Positions 53,586 to 62,259 of a stretch of DNA of 64,000 bases are shown here, one piece after another (within the stretch, counting starts at the first letter, position 1; the number at the start of each line of letters is the position of its first letter). The stretch comes from Pseudomonas sp. Leaf48 (GTDB lineage: Bacteria > Pseudomonadota > Gammaproteobacteria > Pseudomonadales > Pseudomonadaceae). The translations under genes and the position numbers were made by a program. The DNA is taken from contig NZ_LMLH01000028.1 in NCBI RefSeq assembly GCF_001421885.1, positions 564,129 through 628,128 on the forward strand, in the 5' to 3' direction. The notes below the pieces were generated by a model. The model was not told the origin of the DNA. It made no database searches and was given only the letters and a program-made list of their open reading frames with translations.

Positions 53586-54713
53586 CTACTGGCTCCTGCG
53601 GGGCAACACCACGGTAAACAGCGTCCCCTCCGTCTCATTGGAACTGACCTCGATCGTCCCTGCGTGCGCGGTGACCACTTCCTTGACGATAAACAGGCCC
53701 AGGCCGAGGCTGGTGGTGGGTTGGCCGAGTTCTTCGCTGGCGCTGCGCACCAGTGGGTCGAAGAGGGTGCTGATCGCCTCCTGCGGAATCGGCACGCCAT
53801 AGTTATGCACCTTCAGGCGAACACAGTCCGGCTCGCCATTGAGGCTGATCGTCACATCACGCTTGTTTGAACCATGTTGCAGCGCATTGCCAATCAGGTT
53901 CTGCAGCATCTGGGCAAGGCGCCCGGCATCCCAGAGCCCTCGGGTGTCCCCCGTCACTTCCACTCGCGGATCGCTTTCAGGGTTGCCCGCGCAGGCCTCG
54001 GCAATCGCCGCGTGCGCCGCATCAGCCAGGTCCATGGGGGCAGGCTCGAGCGGCAGGCTCTTGCCCAGCCGACTGCGCACCAGTTCCAGCACATCGCTGA
54101 CCATCACCGCCATGTGTCGCGCGCTGTGCTTGATGTTGATTGCGCAAGTCAGTGCATCGCCTTCGAGGGGGGCTTTGCGCAACAGCATGTCGGTGGACAT
54201 GGTTACCGCTTGCAGCGGCGCACGCAGGTCATGGCCCAGGATTGCCAGAAAGATGTCCCGCGAGCGATTGACCTGTTCGGCATAGGCTGCGGTGGATTCG
54301 GCCAAGGCTTCGTCGATGGCTTCATTGAAGCGGATCATGTCCTGGAAGTAGGCAAGGTCTGGGGATTGCAGACTGTTGACCCACAGGCGGATCACACAGG
54401 CGCGCAGATGACGAAACTCCGAGGTCATCTGCACGAGATCGAAGCCGACGGTGTGGCGCAATTCGCCGTGGCTGGCGGCGGCAATGTCCAGGCTCGGCGT
54501 TTTTTCCGGGCCTTCTCCCTTGGCCTTGGCCTCCTGCTCGCTGGCGGTTTGCGCCTTGCGCATATCGGTTGCCGCGGCGAGCAGGATCGATTTCGCGTGA
54601 TCGCGCAGTGTTGCGCGGTCCAGCGAGTCGTCGGCGTTGATGGCGTCGGCGAATTTCTCCCATTCATCAACGATGCGATCCACGTGCTGCAAGATGAAGT
54701 CAGATAAACGCAT
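53586..54713 (-). CDS. Sensor histidine kinase with RsbRD-like N-terminal domain
   Basis: A 375-residue soluble kinase, no membrane span. The N-terminal helical region (about 1-150; MRLSDFILQHVDRIVDEWEK) resembles the RsbRD_N sensory domain. The HisKA H-box HDLRAPLQ places the phospho-accepting histidine at 161, followed by HATPase_c with N box (LIGNALQHGS), DPLV, and G box (GLGLFIVKEVV). I chose the ATG at 54713. No response regulator is adjacent, so it is an orphan kinase in this window. Confidence 0.87.
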   Translation of the reverse strand: MRLSDFILQHVDRIVDEWEKFADAINADDSLDRATLRDHAKSILLAAATDMRKAQTASEQEAKAKGEGPEKTPSLDIAAASHGELRHTVGFDLVQMTSEFRHLRACVIRLWVNSLQSPDLAYFQDMIRFNEAIDEALAESTAAYAEQVNRSRDIFLAILGHDLRAPLQAVTMSTDMLLRKAPLEGDALTCAINIKHSARHMAVMVSDVLELVRSRLGKSLPLEPAPMDLADAAHAAIAEACAGNPESDPRVEVTGDTRGLWDAGRLAQMLQNLIGNALQHGSNKRDVTISLNGEPDCVRLKVHNYGVPIPQEAISTLFDPLVRSASEELGQPTTSLGLGLFIVKEVVTAHAGTIEVSSNETEGTLFTVVLPRRSQ

Positions 54714-54904
54714 GGCTGGGTGTCTGTGTGGTAGTGGTAGCGAAAGAGTGTGGCGCATCCGGGGGGCTTTGTCGTTGCCCAAGAGCAAGCGCCGATAAAG
54801 AGGCGCTACAGGATGACCGCTGCCATTGATCGGCAGGGCCAACCCCCATAGGGACTAAATACCATTTGCCATAAAGGCGCACTGGCATAGAACGGGCTTT
54901 GCAA

Positions 54905-54950
54905 CAGGAGTCCCCCAGTGCAAGCAACAGGTAGCTCACACTGGGGCCTG
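54905..54950 (-). terminator. Stem-loop downstream of ureC
   Basis: CAGG-AGTC-CCCAGTG pairs with CACTGGG-GCCTG around an 18-nt loop, starting 16 nt past the ureC stop. It lacks a clear T run, so it may stabilise the 3' end rather than terminate. Confidence 0.4.
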
Positions 54951-54965
54951 TGCATGTTCGATGGT

Positions 54966-56666
54966 TCAGAACAGGAAATATCGCTGGGCCATCGGCAATA
55001 CATCTGCCGGCTCGCACCACAGCAACACACCATCGGCCTTGACCTGATAGGTCTGCGGATCGACGTCGATGTCCGGCAAATAGTCGTTGTGGATCAGGTC
55101 GGTTTTCTTGACCTCGCGACAGCCCTTGACCACGGCGATTTTCTTTTTCAATCTCAGTGCTTCGGGCAAACCCGCCTCCTGCGCCGCCTGGCTGATGAAG
55201 GTCAGGCTGGTGGCGTGCAGCGAGCCACCGTAGCTGGCGAACATCGGGCGGTAGTGCACCGGTTGCGGGGTCGGGATCGAAGCATTGGCGTCGCCCATCA
55301 GGCTGGCGGCGATGGCGCCGCCTTTGAGGATCAACGTCGGTTTCACGCCGAAAAACGCTGGGCGCCACAGCACCAGGTCGGCCCATTTGCCCACTTCGAT
55401 CGAACCCACTTCATGGCTGATACCGTGGGTGATCGCCGGGTTGATGGTGTACTTGGCGATGTAGCGTCTGACGCGGAAGTTGTCGTTGCCCTCACCATCG
55501 CCGGGCAGTTGGCCGCGCTGTTTTTTCATCTTGTCGGCGGTTTGCCAGGTGCGCGTGATGACTTCACCGACACGGCCCATGGCCTGGCTGTCGGAGCTGA
55601 TCATCGAGAACGCGCCGAGGTCGTGGAGGATGTCTTCGGCGGCAATCGTCTCGCGACGGATGCGGCTTTCGGCGAAGGCCACGTCTTCGGCAATGCTCGG
55701 GTCCAGGTGGTGACAGACCATCAGCATGTCCAGGTGTTCGTCGATGGTATTGCGGGTGAAAGGGCGGGTCGGGTTGGTCGAGCTCGGCAGCACGTTGGCA
55801 AAGCCGCAGGCCTTGATGATGTCCGGGGCATGACCGCCGCCCGCGCCTTCGGTGTGATAGGTGTGGATGGTGCGGCCCTTGAAGGCGGCGAGGGTGGTTT
55901 CGACAAAGCCCGACTCGTTGAGGGTGTCAGTGTGGATCGCCACCTGCACGTCGTACTGGTCGGCCACCGTCAGACAGTTGTCGATACTCGCCGGGGTGGT
56001 GCCCCAGTCTTCGTGCAGCTTCAGGCCGATGGCGCCCGCCTTGACCTGTTCGATCAGGGGCTCCGGCAGGCTGGCGTTGCCCTTGCCGGTGAGACCGATG
56101 TTCATCGGGAACGCATCGGCGGCCTGGAGCATGCGCGCCAGGTGCCAGGGCCCGGACGTGCAGGTGGTGGCGTTGGTGCCCGTGGCCGGTCCGGTACCGC
56201 CGCCGATCATTGTGGTGACGCCGCTCATCAGCGCTTCTTCGATCTGTTGCGGGCAGATGAAATGGATGTGCGTGTCGACGCCGCCGGCGGTGAGGATCAT
56301 GCCTTCACCGGCGATCACTTCGGTGCTGGCGCCAATGGCGATGGTGACGTTCGGTTGCACGTCCGGGTTGCCGGCCTTGCCGATGCCGGCGATGCGTCCG
56401 TCCTTGAGACCGACGTCGGCCTTGACGATGCCCCAGTGGTCGATGATCAGCGCATTGGTGATTACCGTGTCGACCACTTCGGCGGCAAGCAACTGGCTTT
56501 GCCCCTGGCCATCGCGGATCACTTTGCCACCACCGAACTTCACCTCTTCACCGTAGGTGGTGAAGTCTTGTTCCACTTCGATCCACAGCTCGGTGTCGGC
56601 CAGGCGGACCTTGTCACCGAGGGTTGGGCCGAACATGTCGGCGTAGGCTTGACGGGAAATCTTCAT
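54966..56666 (-). CDS. ureC: Urease subunit alpha (catalytic, UreC)
   Basis: A 566-residue nickel amidohydrolase that hydrolyses urea to ammonia and carbamate. The metal site is intact: His133 and His135 (GGVDTHIHFICP), the Lys that is carbamylated in IGLKLHEDWG, His residues in VAIHTDT and TYHTEGAGGGHAPD, the flap MVCHHLDPSI and Asp in MISSDSQAMGR. I chose the ATG at 56666, which has AAGGAG upstream and overlaps the ureB stop by 4 nt. Last gene of the ureD-A-GNAT-GNAT-B-C run. Confidence 0.97.
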   Translation of the reverse strand: MKISRQAYADMFGPTLGDKVRLADTELWIEVEQDFTTYGEEVKFGGGKVIRDGQGQSQLLAAEVVDTVITNALIIDHWGIVKADVGLKDGRIAGIGKAGNPDVQPNVTIAIGASTEVIAGEGMILTAGGVDTHIHFICPQQIEEALMSGVTTMIGGGTGPATGTNATTCTSGPWHLARMLQAADAFPMNIGLTGKGNASLPEPLIEQVKAGAIGLKLHEDWGTTPASIDNCLTVADQYDVQVAIHTDTLNESGFVETTLAAFKGRTIHTYHTEGAGGGHAPDIIKACGFANVLPSSTNPTRPFTRNTIDEHLDMLMVCHHLDPSIAEDVAFAESRIRRETIAAEDILHDLGAFSMISSDSQAMGRVGEVITRTWQTADKMKKQRGQLPGDGEGNDNFRVRRYIAKYTINPAITHGISHEVGSIEVGKWADLVLWRPAFFGVKPTLILKGGAIAASLMGDANASIPTPQPVHYRPMFASYGGSLHATSLTFISQAAQEAGLPEALRLKKKIAVVKGCREVKKTDLIHNDYLPDIDVDPQTYQVKADGVLLWCEPADVLPMAQRYFLF

Positions 56667-56998
56667 TGCAGCTCCTTGCAAAAATTCATTGTGGCGAGAT
56701 CGCCCATGATCCTGCCGGCAAACCCGAATACTCGGCGATGCCCCGCCAGGTCAACCAGCTCAACCTCCCGGCTCTGCCCCGGCTCAAAACGCACGGCAGT
56801 CCCGGCAGGGATGTTCAGGCGCATGCCACGGCTGGCGGCGCGGTCGAAGGTCAGGGCGTCGTTGGTTTCGAAAAAGTGGTAGTGCGAGCCGACCTGGATC
56901 GGCCGGTCGCCGCTGTTGGCCACTTTCAGAGTGGTCGTGCGCCGGCCGGCGTTGAGTTCAATGTCGCCGGGCTGGATCTGGTACTCACCGGGAATCAT
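56663..56998 (-). CDS. ureB: Urease subunit beta (UreB)
   Basis: A 111-residue structural subunit: MIPGEYQIQPGDIELNAGRR and GSHYHFFETNDALTFDR are diagnostic. The ATG at 56998 has AAGGAG upstream and shares a base with the stop of the preceding acetyltransferase gene (TGATG); the 3' end overlaps ureC by 4 nt. Tight coupling to both neighbours. Confidence 0.97.
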   Translation of the reverse strand: MIPGEYQIQPGDIELNAGRRTTTLKVANSGDRPIQVGSHYHFFETNDALTFDRAASRGMRLNIPAGTAVRFEPGQSREVELVDLAGHRRVFGFAGRIMGDLATMNFCKELQ

Positions 56999-57531
56999 CA
57001 ATGGGCTCCTTGGAGAATCTTGTAGTAGAGGGCAGTCGGCATGTAACGGCCGCTGGGGTCGCAGGCGTAGTCGGGGATTTCACCGGCGCGGGTGTAACCC
57101 AAGGCCTTGTAGAAGTCTTCGGCAGGGGAGCCGGCTTCGGTGTCGAGGTAAAGCATGCCCCGCTGGTGTTGCAGGGCCGCCTGTTCGAGGGCGCTCATCA
57201 ACTGCTGGCCGAGGCCGCGCCGCCGCGCATGCTCGCGCACCAGCAGTTTCTGCACCTCGGCGCGGTTCAAGCCATTGGCTTTGCGACACAGGCTCAGTTG
57301 CACACTGGCTTGCACCTGTTCGTCGTTGACCACCACCCACAGCAACACATTGCCGTTGTTCAGGTTCTCCTGCACTTCGTCGAAATATGCGCGGGCCTGC
57401 GCCGCGTCCAGATCCGCCATGAAGCCGACGCTGGCGCCATAACCCACAGCGTCGAGCAGCAGGTCGATCAGGCCCTGACGATAATGGGCAAAGCTCTCAG
57501 CGTTGACGCGTCGCAACTGGGCGGCGTTCAT
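56998..57531 (-). CDS. GNAT-family N-acetyltransferase within the urease operon
   Basis: A 177-residue acetyltransferase with the acetyl-CoA motif VREHARRRGLGQQLMSALEQ and the C-terminal GMLYLDTEAGSPAEDFYKAL. Substrate unknown. It lies between a second GNAT gene (6-nt gap) and ureB (1-nt overlap), so it is certainly co-transcribed with urease. Confidence 0.87.
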   Translation of the reverse strand: MNAAQLRRVNAESFAHYRQGLIDLLLDAVGYGASVGFMADLDAAQARAYFDEVQENLNNGNVLLWVVVNDEQVQASVQLSLCRKANGLNRAEVQKLLVREHARRRGLGQQLMSALEQAALQHQRGMLYLDTEAGSPAEDFYKALGYTRAGEIPDYACDPSGRYMPTALYYKILQGAH

Positions 57532-57537
57532 CGGGCA

Positions 57538-58071
57538 TTACTCCTGCTTGGCGCCGGGTGGCTGCGCGCCGGGATTGAGGGTCAATTGCATGAAAGTCAG
57601 GTCCAGCCAGCGGCCGAACTTGGTGCCTACTTGAGGCATCTGTCCGGTAGTCACGAAGCCGATCCGCTCATGCAAGCGAATGGACGCCGCGTTGCCGCTT
57701 TCGATGGCAGCGACCATCACGTGCTTGCCGCAGCCTTTGGCGCGTTCGACCAGCGCATCCATCAGTTTCGGCCCGAGGCCGTTGCCACGCTGATCGCTGC
57801 GCACATACACCGAGTGCTCGACCGTGTGGCGAAAGCCGTCGAACGGGCGCCAGTCGCCGAATGAGGCGTAGCCCAGCACGGCGTTATCGGCGTCGACGAT
57901 CACCAGGATCGGATAGTTCTGGGATTGCCGTGCGCTGAGCCAGGCCTGGCGGTTGCCGAGGTCGACCGCCTGCTCGTTCCAGATTGCCGTGGTGTTGAGC
58001 ACGGCGTCGTTGTAGATGTCACGGATGGCCGGCAGGTCGGCATGCAGGGCATCGCGAATGTGGTAAGTCAT
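57538..58071 (-). CDS. GNAT N-acetyltransferase, phosphinothricin/methionine-sulfoximine acetyltransferase type
   Basis: A 177-residue member of the Pat/MddA group: IRDALHADLPAIRDIYNDAV, VEHSVYVRSDQRGNGLGPKL with the acetyl-CoA loop, and AAIESGNAASIRLHERIGF. The orthologue in the P. aeruginosa urease cluster (PA4866) acetylates methionine sulfoximine and sulfone. It lies 9 nt after ureA. Detoxification of glutamine-synthetase inhibitors would suit a nitrogen operon, but this is inference. Confidence 0.87.
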   Translation of the reverse strand: MTYHIRDALHADLPAIRDIYNDAVLNTTAIWNEQAVDLGNRQAWLSARQSQNYPILVIVDADNAVLGYASFGDWRPFDGFRHTVEHSVYVRSDQRGNGLGPKLMDALVERAKGCGKHVMVAAIESGNAASIRLHERIGFVTTGQMPQVGTKFGRWLDLTFMQLTLNPGAQPPGAKQE

Positions 58072-58080
58072 GACCCGGCC

Positions 58081-58383
<303 letters not shown>

Positions 58384-58446
58384 CGTTTGAATCCATAAGG
58401 GCAGTTTTTTGAGGTTCTTGCGGTGTGGGGTGTGTCAGATGCGACG

Positions 58447-58590
58447 GCCCCTCACCCTAGCCCTCTCCCGGAGGGAGAGGGGACTGGTCTCGGTTGCCTG
58501 TAAGGTCCGGATCAGTCAGTTGCATTCTTGTGTCTTGAACAATCACATCGGTCAGGCTCCCTCTCCCTGCGGGAGGGGGGTGAGGGTAGG
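58447..58590. repeat. Inverted REP-like pair of the CCCTCACCC/CTCTCCC family between ureD and ureA
   Basis: GCCCCTCACCCTAGCCCTCT with its own hairpin (CTCCC/GGGAG) at 58447 and the inverted arm TCCCTCTCCCTGCGGGAGGG ending TGAGGGTA near 58588. Same arm family as at 10965-11266, with a different, shorter interior. It lies inside the urease transcription unit. Confidence 0.85.
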
Positions 58591-58593
58591 CCT

Positions 58594-59430
58594 TCATGTA
58601 CTCCAGATTCTCGGCAACACAGCCTCACGGCCAAGCAGCGCCGGCCTGAGCAATCGCCACAAATCAATCAGCCAGCCGCGCGCCAGCAACGCTTCACTGG
58701 CCAGACAGCGCGCAACCAGCAACCCCGGCAATTGCGTCAAATCCCCGCGCACGTCATTGGCCAGCGAGCGGCAGCGCTCAAGCAGTTCGTTATCAATCTC
58801 CCCGGTCACCAGTAATGTCGCAAACACCGGCTGCCCATCCAGCCCTATCGGCGAATCGAGCAAGCCATCAGCCCCGACAATGCGCTGACGTTCGTGCCAG
58901 AGCAACTGGCCGTCACGGCGGATATCCAGGTGCGCCTGGAAATGCCCGAGGTCGAAACGCTCACCACTGGCCGGTCGACCCAACGCCACCACGTCCCAGT
59001 AGAACAGCCGGGCATCACCTTCAAGGTTGATGCAGGTGCTGAGTTCGGCCTGGGCGGCGCTGAAAATGATCGTTTCCTGCGGCAGCCATTCCAGGGTCGC
59101 ACCCGCTGCTACGTGCAGTTTCAGCTGTTGATAAGCGGGGCCGGCGGCGCGATACCATTTCGCCGCGCCCGGACTTGTGATTTGCGCCCAGGCATCGCGC
59201 TCGACCTTGGCCGTGATGTCCAGACGATCACCACCGGCGATACCGCCCGGAGGGTGGACGATGATGTGCTGGCAGACTTGCGGCCCCTCGGCATACAGAT
59301 GTTTCTGCACCCGCAACGGACCTTGGTGGCGGCGCATGACAGGGCGCGTGCTCTCGCCGAAGCGGGCATAAGCCAGTTCCAGCTCGGCGTGCCAGCTGGG
59401 CGTGAACAGGAGCGAGGCAGGTAAATTCAT
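58594..59430 (-). CDS. ureD: Urease accessory protein UreD
   Basis: A 278-residue scaffold protein: KHLYAEGPQVCQHIIVHPPG followed by GGIAGGDRLDI (family signature), ITSPGAAKWYRA and LPQETIIFSAAQAEL. It binds apo-urease and recruits UreF/UreG for nickel insertion. The ATG at 59430 has no clear ribosome-binding site. First gene of the structural urease operon in this window. Confidence 0.94.
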   Translation of the reverse strand: MNLPASLLFTPSWHAELELAYARFGESTRPVMRRHQGPLRVQKHLYAEGPQVCQHIIVHPPGGIAGGDRLDITAKVERDAWAQITSPGAAKWYRAAGPAYQQLKLHVAAGATLEWLPQETIIFSAAQAELSTCINLEGDARLFYWDVVALGRPASGERFDLGHFQAHLDIRRDGQLLWHERQRIVGADGLLDSPIGLDGQPVFATLLVTGEIDNELLERCRSLANDVRGDLTQLPGLLVARCLASEALLARGWLIDLWRLLRPALLGREAVLPRIWST

Positions 59431-59437
59431 GTTTTGT

Positions 59438-59469
59438 AATTATCGTTAGGACGCTACAGATTATCGTAA
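59438..59469 (-). promoter_or_regulatory. Two direct repeats upstream of ureD
   Basis: AATTATCGTTA and GATTATCGTAA (plus strand) share ATTATCGT, starting 21 bp apart, i.e. two helical turns, immediately before the ureD start. On the minus strand they read ACGATAAT. They may be regulator half-sites or promoter parts; no consensus was recognised. Confidence 0.35.
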
Positions 59470-59484
59470 CCCTGCAGCGTAGCT

Positions 59485-60183
59485 TTAAATAGTGACCAGG
59501 CCGCGCACGCCCTCGGCTTCCATGTTTTCGCCGCGACCCTGTTGCACGATCTCTCCCCGGGACATCACCAGGTATTGATCGGCCAGTTCGGCGGCGAAGT
59601 CGTAGAACTGCTCCACCAGCAGGATCGCCATGTCACCACGGGCCGCCAGTTTCTTGATCACCGCTCCGATCTCCTTGATCACCGACGGCTGGATGCCTTC
59701 GGTAGGTTCGTCGAGGATCAGCAGGCGTGGCCGGCTGGCCAGTGCCCGGCCGATAGCCAGTTGCTGTTGTTGGCCGCCGGACAGATCGCCGCCACGGCGT
59801 TGTTTCATTTGCAGCAATACCGGGAACAGCTCATAGATGAACGCCGGGACCTCCCTGGCTTCGGAACCGGGAAAGCGCGACAGGCCCATCAGCAGATTTT
59901 CTTCCACGGTCAGCCGGCCGAAAATCTCCCGGCCCTGAGGTACGTAGGCGATGCCGGCATGCACCCGCTGGTGTGGCTTGAACGTGGTGATCGGCTTGCC
60001 TTCCCAGTTCACCGCGCCTTCTTTGGCAGGCAACAGCCCCATCAGGCATTTGAGCAGGGTGGTCTTGCCGACGCCGTTGCGCCCGAGCAGGCAGGTGACC
60101 TCACCGACCTTCACGTCGAACGTCAGGCCGCGCAGGATGTGGCTTCCGCCGTAGTACTGGTGCAGCTTGTCGACTTGCAGCAT
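59485..60183 (-). CDS. urtE: Urea ABC transporter ATPase UrtE
   Basis: A 232-residue LivF-type ATPase: Walker A GRNGVGKTT, signature LSGGQQQQLAIGRALA, Walker B LLILDEPTEGIQP. The TEGIQPSVI variant and the position downstream of urtD are characteristic of UrtE. The ATG at 60183 starts MLQVDKLHQYYGG. Last gene of the urt operon, 54 bp upstream of ureD. Confidence 0.95.
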   Translation of the reverse strand: MLQVDKLHQYYGGSHILRGLTFDVKVGEVTCLLGRNGVGKTTLLKCLMGLLPAKEGAVNWEGKPITTFKPHQRVHAGIAYVPQGREIFGRLTVEENLLMGLSRFPGSEAREVPAFIYELFPVLLQMKQRRGGDLSGGQQQQLAIGRALASRPRLLILDEPTEGIQPSVIKEIGAVIKKLAARGDMAILLVEQFYDFAAELADQYLVMSRGEIVQQGRGENMEAEGVRGLVTI

Positions 60184-60200
60184 CTTCAAATTCCTCTCAA

Positions 60201-60298
60201 CCCCTGTAGTAGCCGGCTTGCTGGCGATCGCGGTGGGGCAGGCGACCATGATGTTGGCTGACACGCCGCCATCGCCAGCAAGCCGGCTCCCACAGGGG
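60201..60298. repeat. Inverted REP pair, AGCCGGCTTGCTGGCGAT variant, between urtD and urtE
   Basis: CCCCTGTAGTAGCCGGCTTG and CAAGCCGGCTCCCACAGGGG face each other with GGCGATCG/CGATGGCG-like inner arms. It is a fourth REP flavour of this genome, within the urt operon. Confidence 0.87.
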
Positions 60299-60313
60299 GC
60301 TGTGTTTACAGGT

Positions 60314-61183
60314 CTAGCGACCGAGGTACACCTCGATCACCCGCTCGTTATCCTGCACCTGCTCCAGCGACCCTTCAGCCAGCACGCTGCCCTGGTGCAA
60401 CACGGTCACGTGGTCGGCGATGGAGCCGACGAAACCCATGTCGTGCTCCACCACCATCAGTGAGTGCTTGCCGGCCAGGCTTTTGAACAGCTCTGCGGTG
60501 AATTCGGTTTCGGCGTCGGTCATGCCGGCCACCGGTTCGTCGAGCAACAACAGTTGCGGGTCCTGCATCAGCAACATGCCGATTTCCAGGAACTGCTTCT
60601 GGCCATGGGAGAGCAGACCGGCTGGGCGGTTGACCGAGGTCGTCAGGCGTATGGTGTCCAGCACTTCGCCAATGCGATCTTTCTGTTCGCCACTCAAGCG
60701 CGCTCGCAGGCTGGCCCATACCGACTTGTCGGTTTTCTGCGCCAGTTCCAGATTCTCGAACACGCTCAGTGCTTCAAACACCGTCGGCTTCTGGAACTTG
60801 CGACCGATGCCGGCCTGGGCGATCTGCACTTCGCTCATCTGCGTCAGGTCCAGGGTCTCGCCAAACCAGGCCTTGCCGTGGCTGGGCCGGGTCTTGCCGG
60901 TGATGACGTCCATCAGTGTGGTCTTGCCCGCGCCATTGGGGCCAATGATGCAGCGCAGTTCGCCGACGCCGATGTACAGGTTCAGATTGTTCAGGGCGCG
61001 GAATCCATCAAAGCTGACGCTGATGTCCTCCAGGGTCAGGATGGTGCCGTGACGAGTGTCCAGGCCTGGGCCGACGCGTTGGCCCAGGCCAATGGCGTCG
61101 CGGCTGCTGCCGGCATCCTTGTTCGGCTCCACTGGAAAGAAGGCCGGTTCGAGCATGAACTCAGCTGTCGCAGTCACTCTCAT
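60314..61183 (-). CDS. urtD: Urea ABC transporter ATPase UrtD
   Basis: A 289-residue LivG-type ATPase with an N-terminal extension (about 1-45): Walker A GPNGAGKTT, signature LLSHGQKQFLEIGMLLM, Walker B LLLLDEPVAGMTD, VVEHDMGFVG. The SHGQKQ signature and MTDAET are typical of UrtD. The start overlaps the urtC stop by 4 nt. Confidence 0.95.
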   Translation of the reverse strand: MRVTATAEFMLEPAFFPVEPNKDAGSSRDAIGLGQRVGPGLDTRHGTILTLEDISVSFDGFRALNNLNLYIGVGELRCIIGPNGAGKTTLMDVITGKTRPSHGKAWFGETLDLTQMSEVQIAQAGIGRKFQKPTVFEALSVFENLELAQKTDKSVWASLRARLSGEQKDRIGEVLDTIRLTTSVNRPAGLLSHGQKQFLEIGMLLMQDPQLLLLDEPVAGMTDAETEFTAELFKSLAGKHSLMVVEHDMGFVGSIADHVTVLHQGSVLAEGSLEQVQDNERVIEVYLGR

Positions 61184-62259
61184 TGTTCACCTCTTTTCTT
61201 CAGCAGACCGATCACGCCCTTGGGCAGGTACAGGGTCACGACGATGAACAGCGCACCGAGGAAGAACAGCCAGTACTCCGGGAAAGCCACGGTGAACCAG
61301 CTCTTCATGCCATTGACCACGCCAGCGCCGAGCAGCGGACCTATCAAGGTGCCACGACCGCCGAGTGCCACCCAGACGGCGGCTTCGATGGAGTTGGTCG
61401 GCGACATTTCGCTCGGGTTGATGATCCCGACTTGCGGCACGTACAAGGCACCCGCCAGGCCGCACAACACGGCGCTCAACACCCAGACGAACAGCTTGAA
61501 GCCACGGGGGTCGTAACCGCAGAACATCAGCCTGTTCTCGGCATCCCGAAGCGCGGTCAGCACCCGGCCAAACTTGCTTTGCGCCAGCCGCCAGCCGATG
61601 AACAGGCTCGCCAGCAGCAACAGCACCGTGGCGAAAAACAGTACCGCGCGGGTCGCGGGTTCAGTGATGCCGAAACCGAGAATGGTGCGGAAATTGGTGA
61701 AGCCGTTATTGCCGCCAAAGCCGGTTTCGTTGCGGAAAAACAGGAGCATGCCGGCGAAGGTCAGGGCCTGGGTCATGATCGAGAAATACACGCCCTTGAT
61801 CCGCGAACGGAAGGCAAAGAAGCCGAACACCAGCGCCAGCAATCCAGGCGCCAAGACCACCAGACACATGGCCCAGAGGAAGCTGCTTGTGCCGGTCCAG
61901 TACCACGGCAATTCGGTCCACGACAGGAAGGTCATGAAGGCCGGCAAGCCATCGCCGGAGGCCTGGCGCATCAGGTACATGCCCATCGCGTAGCCGCCGA
62001 GGGCGAAGAACAGGCCGTGACCGAGCGACAGCAATCCGGCGTAACCCCAGACCAGATCCAGGGCCAGGGCGACGATGGCGTAGCAAAGAATCTTGCCCAC
62101 CAGGGTCAGGGTATAGGCAGAGATGTGCAGTGAGCTGTCCGGCGACAGCAGCGAGAGCAGCGGCAATGCCAGCAGCACAACGAGGGTCACTGCACCGACA
62201 GCGAGGGTTACCTTGGGGCCGGCCTTTTGTGTGGCCGTGAGCATCAGGGGCTGGTTCAT
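61180..62259 (-). CDS. urtC: Urea ABC transporter permease UrtC
   Basis: A 359-residue LivM-type permease with about ten membrane spans: LDLVWGYAGLLSLGHGLFFA, the EAA-like FGRVLTALRDAENRLMFCGY loop and NSIEAAVWVALGGRGTLIGP. The ATG at 62259 (MNQPLMLTATQKAG) overlaps the urtB stop by one base (TGATG). The frame is open far upstream, but that part is antisense-like and shadows urtB. Confidence 0.95.
   Translation of the reverse strand: MNQPLMLTATQKAGPKVTLAVGAVTLVVLLALPLLSLLSPDSSLHISAYTLTLVGKILCYAIVALALDLVWGYAGLLSLGHGLFFALGGYAMGMYLMRQASGDGLPAFMTFLSWTELPWYWTGTSSFLWAMCLVVLAPGLLALVFGFFAFRSRIKGVYFSIMTQALTFAGMLLFFRNETGFGGNNGFTNFRTILGFGITEPATRAVLFFATVLLLLASLFIGWRLAQSKFGRVLTALRDAENRLMFCGYDPRGFKLFVWVLSAVLCGLAGALYVPQVGIINPSEMSPTNSIEAAVWVALGGRGTLIGPLLGAGVVNGMKSWFTVAFPEYWLFFLGALFIVVTLYLPKGVIGLLKKRGEQ

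Noticed and set aside
54918..56882. 654-codon plus-strand frame opposite ureC
   Set aside because: Antisense shadow of ureC, which is complete and has all catalytic residues.
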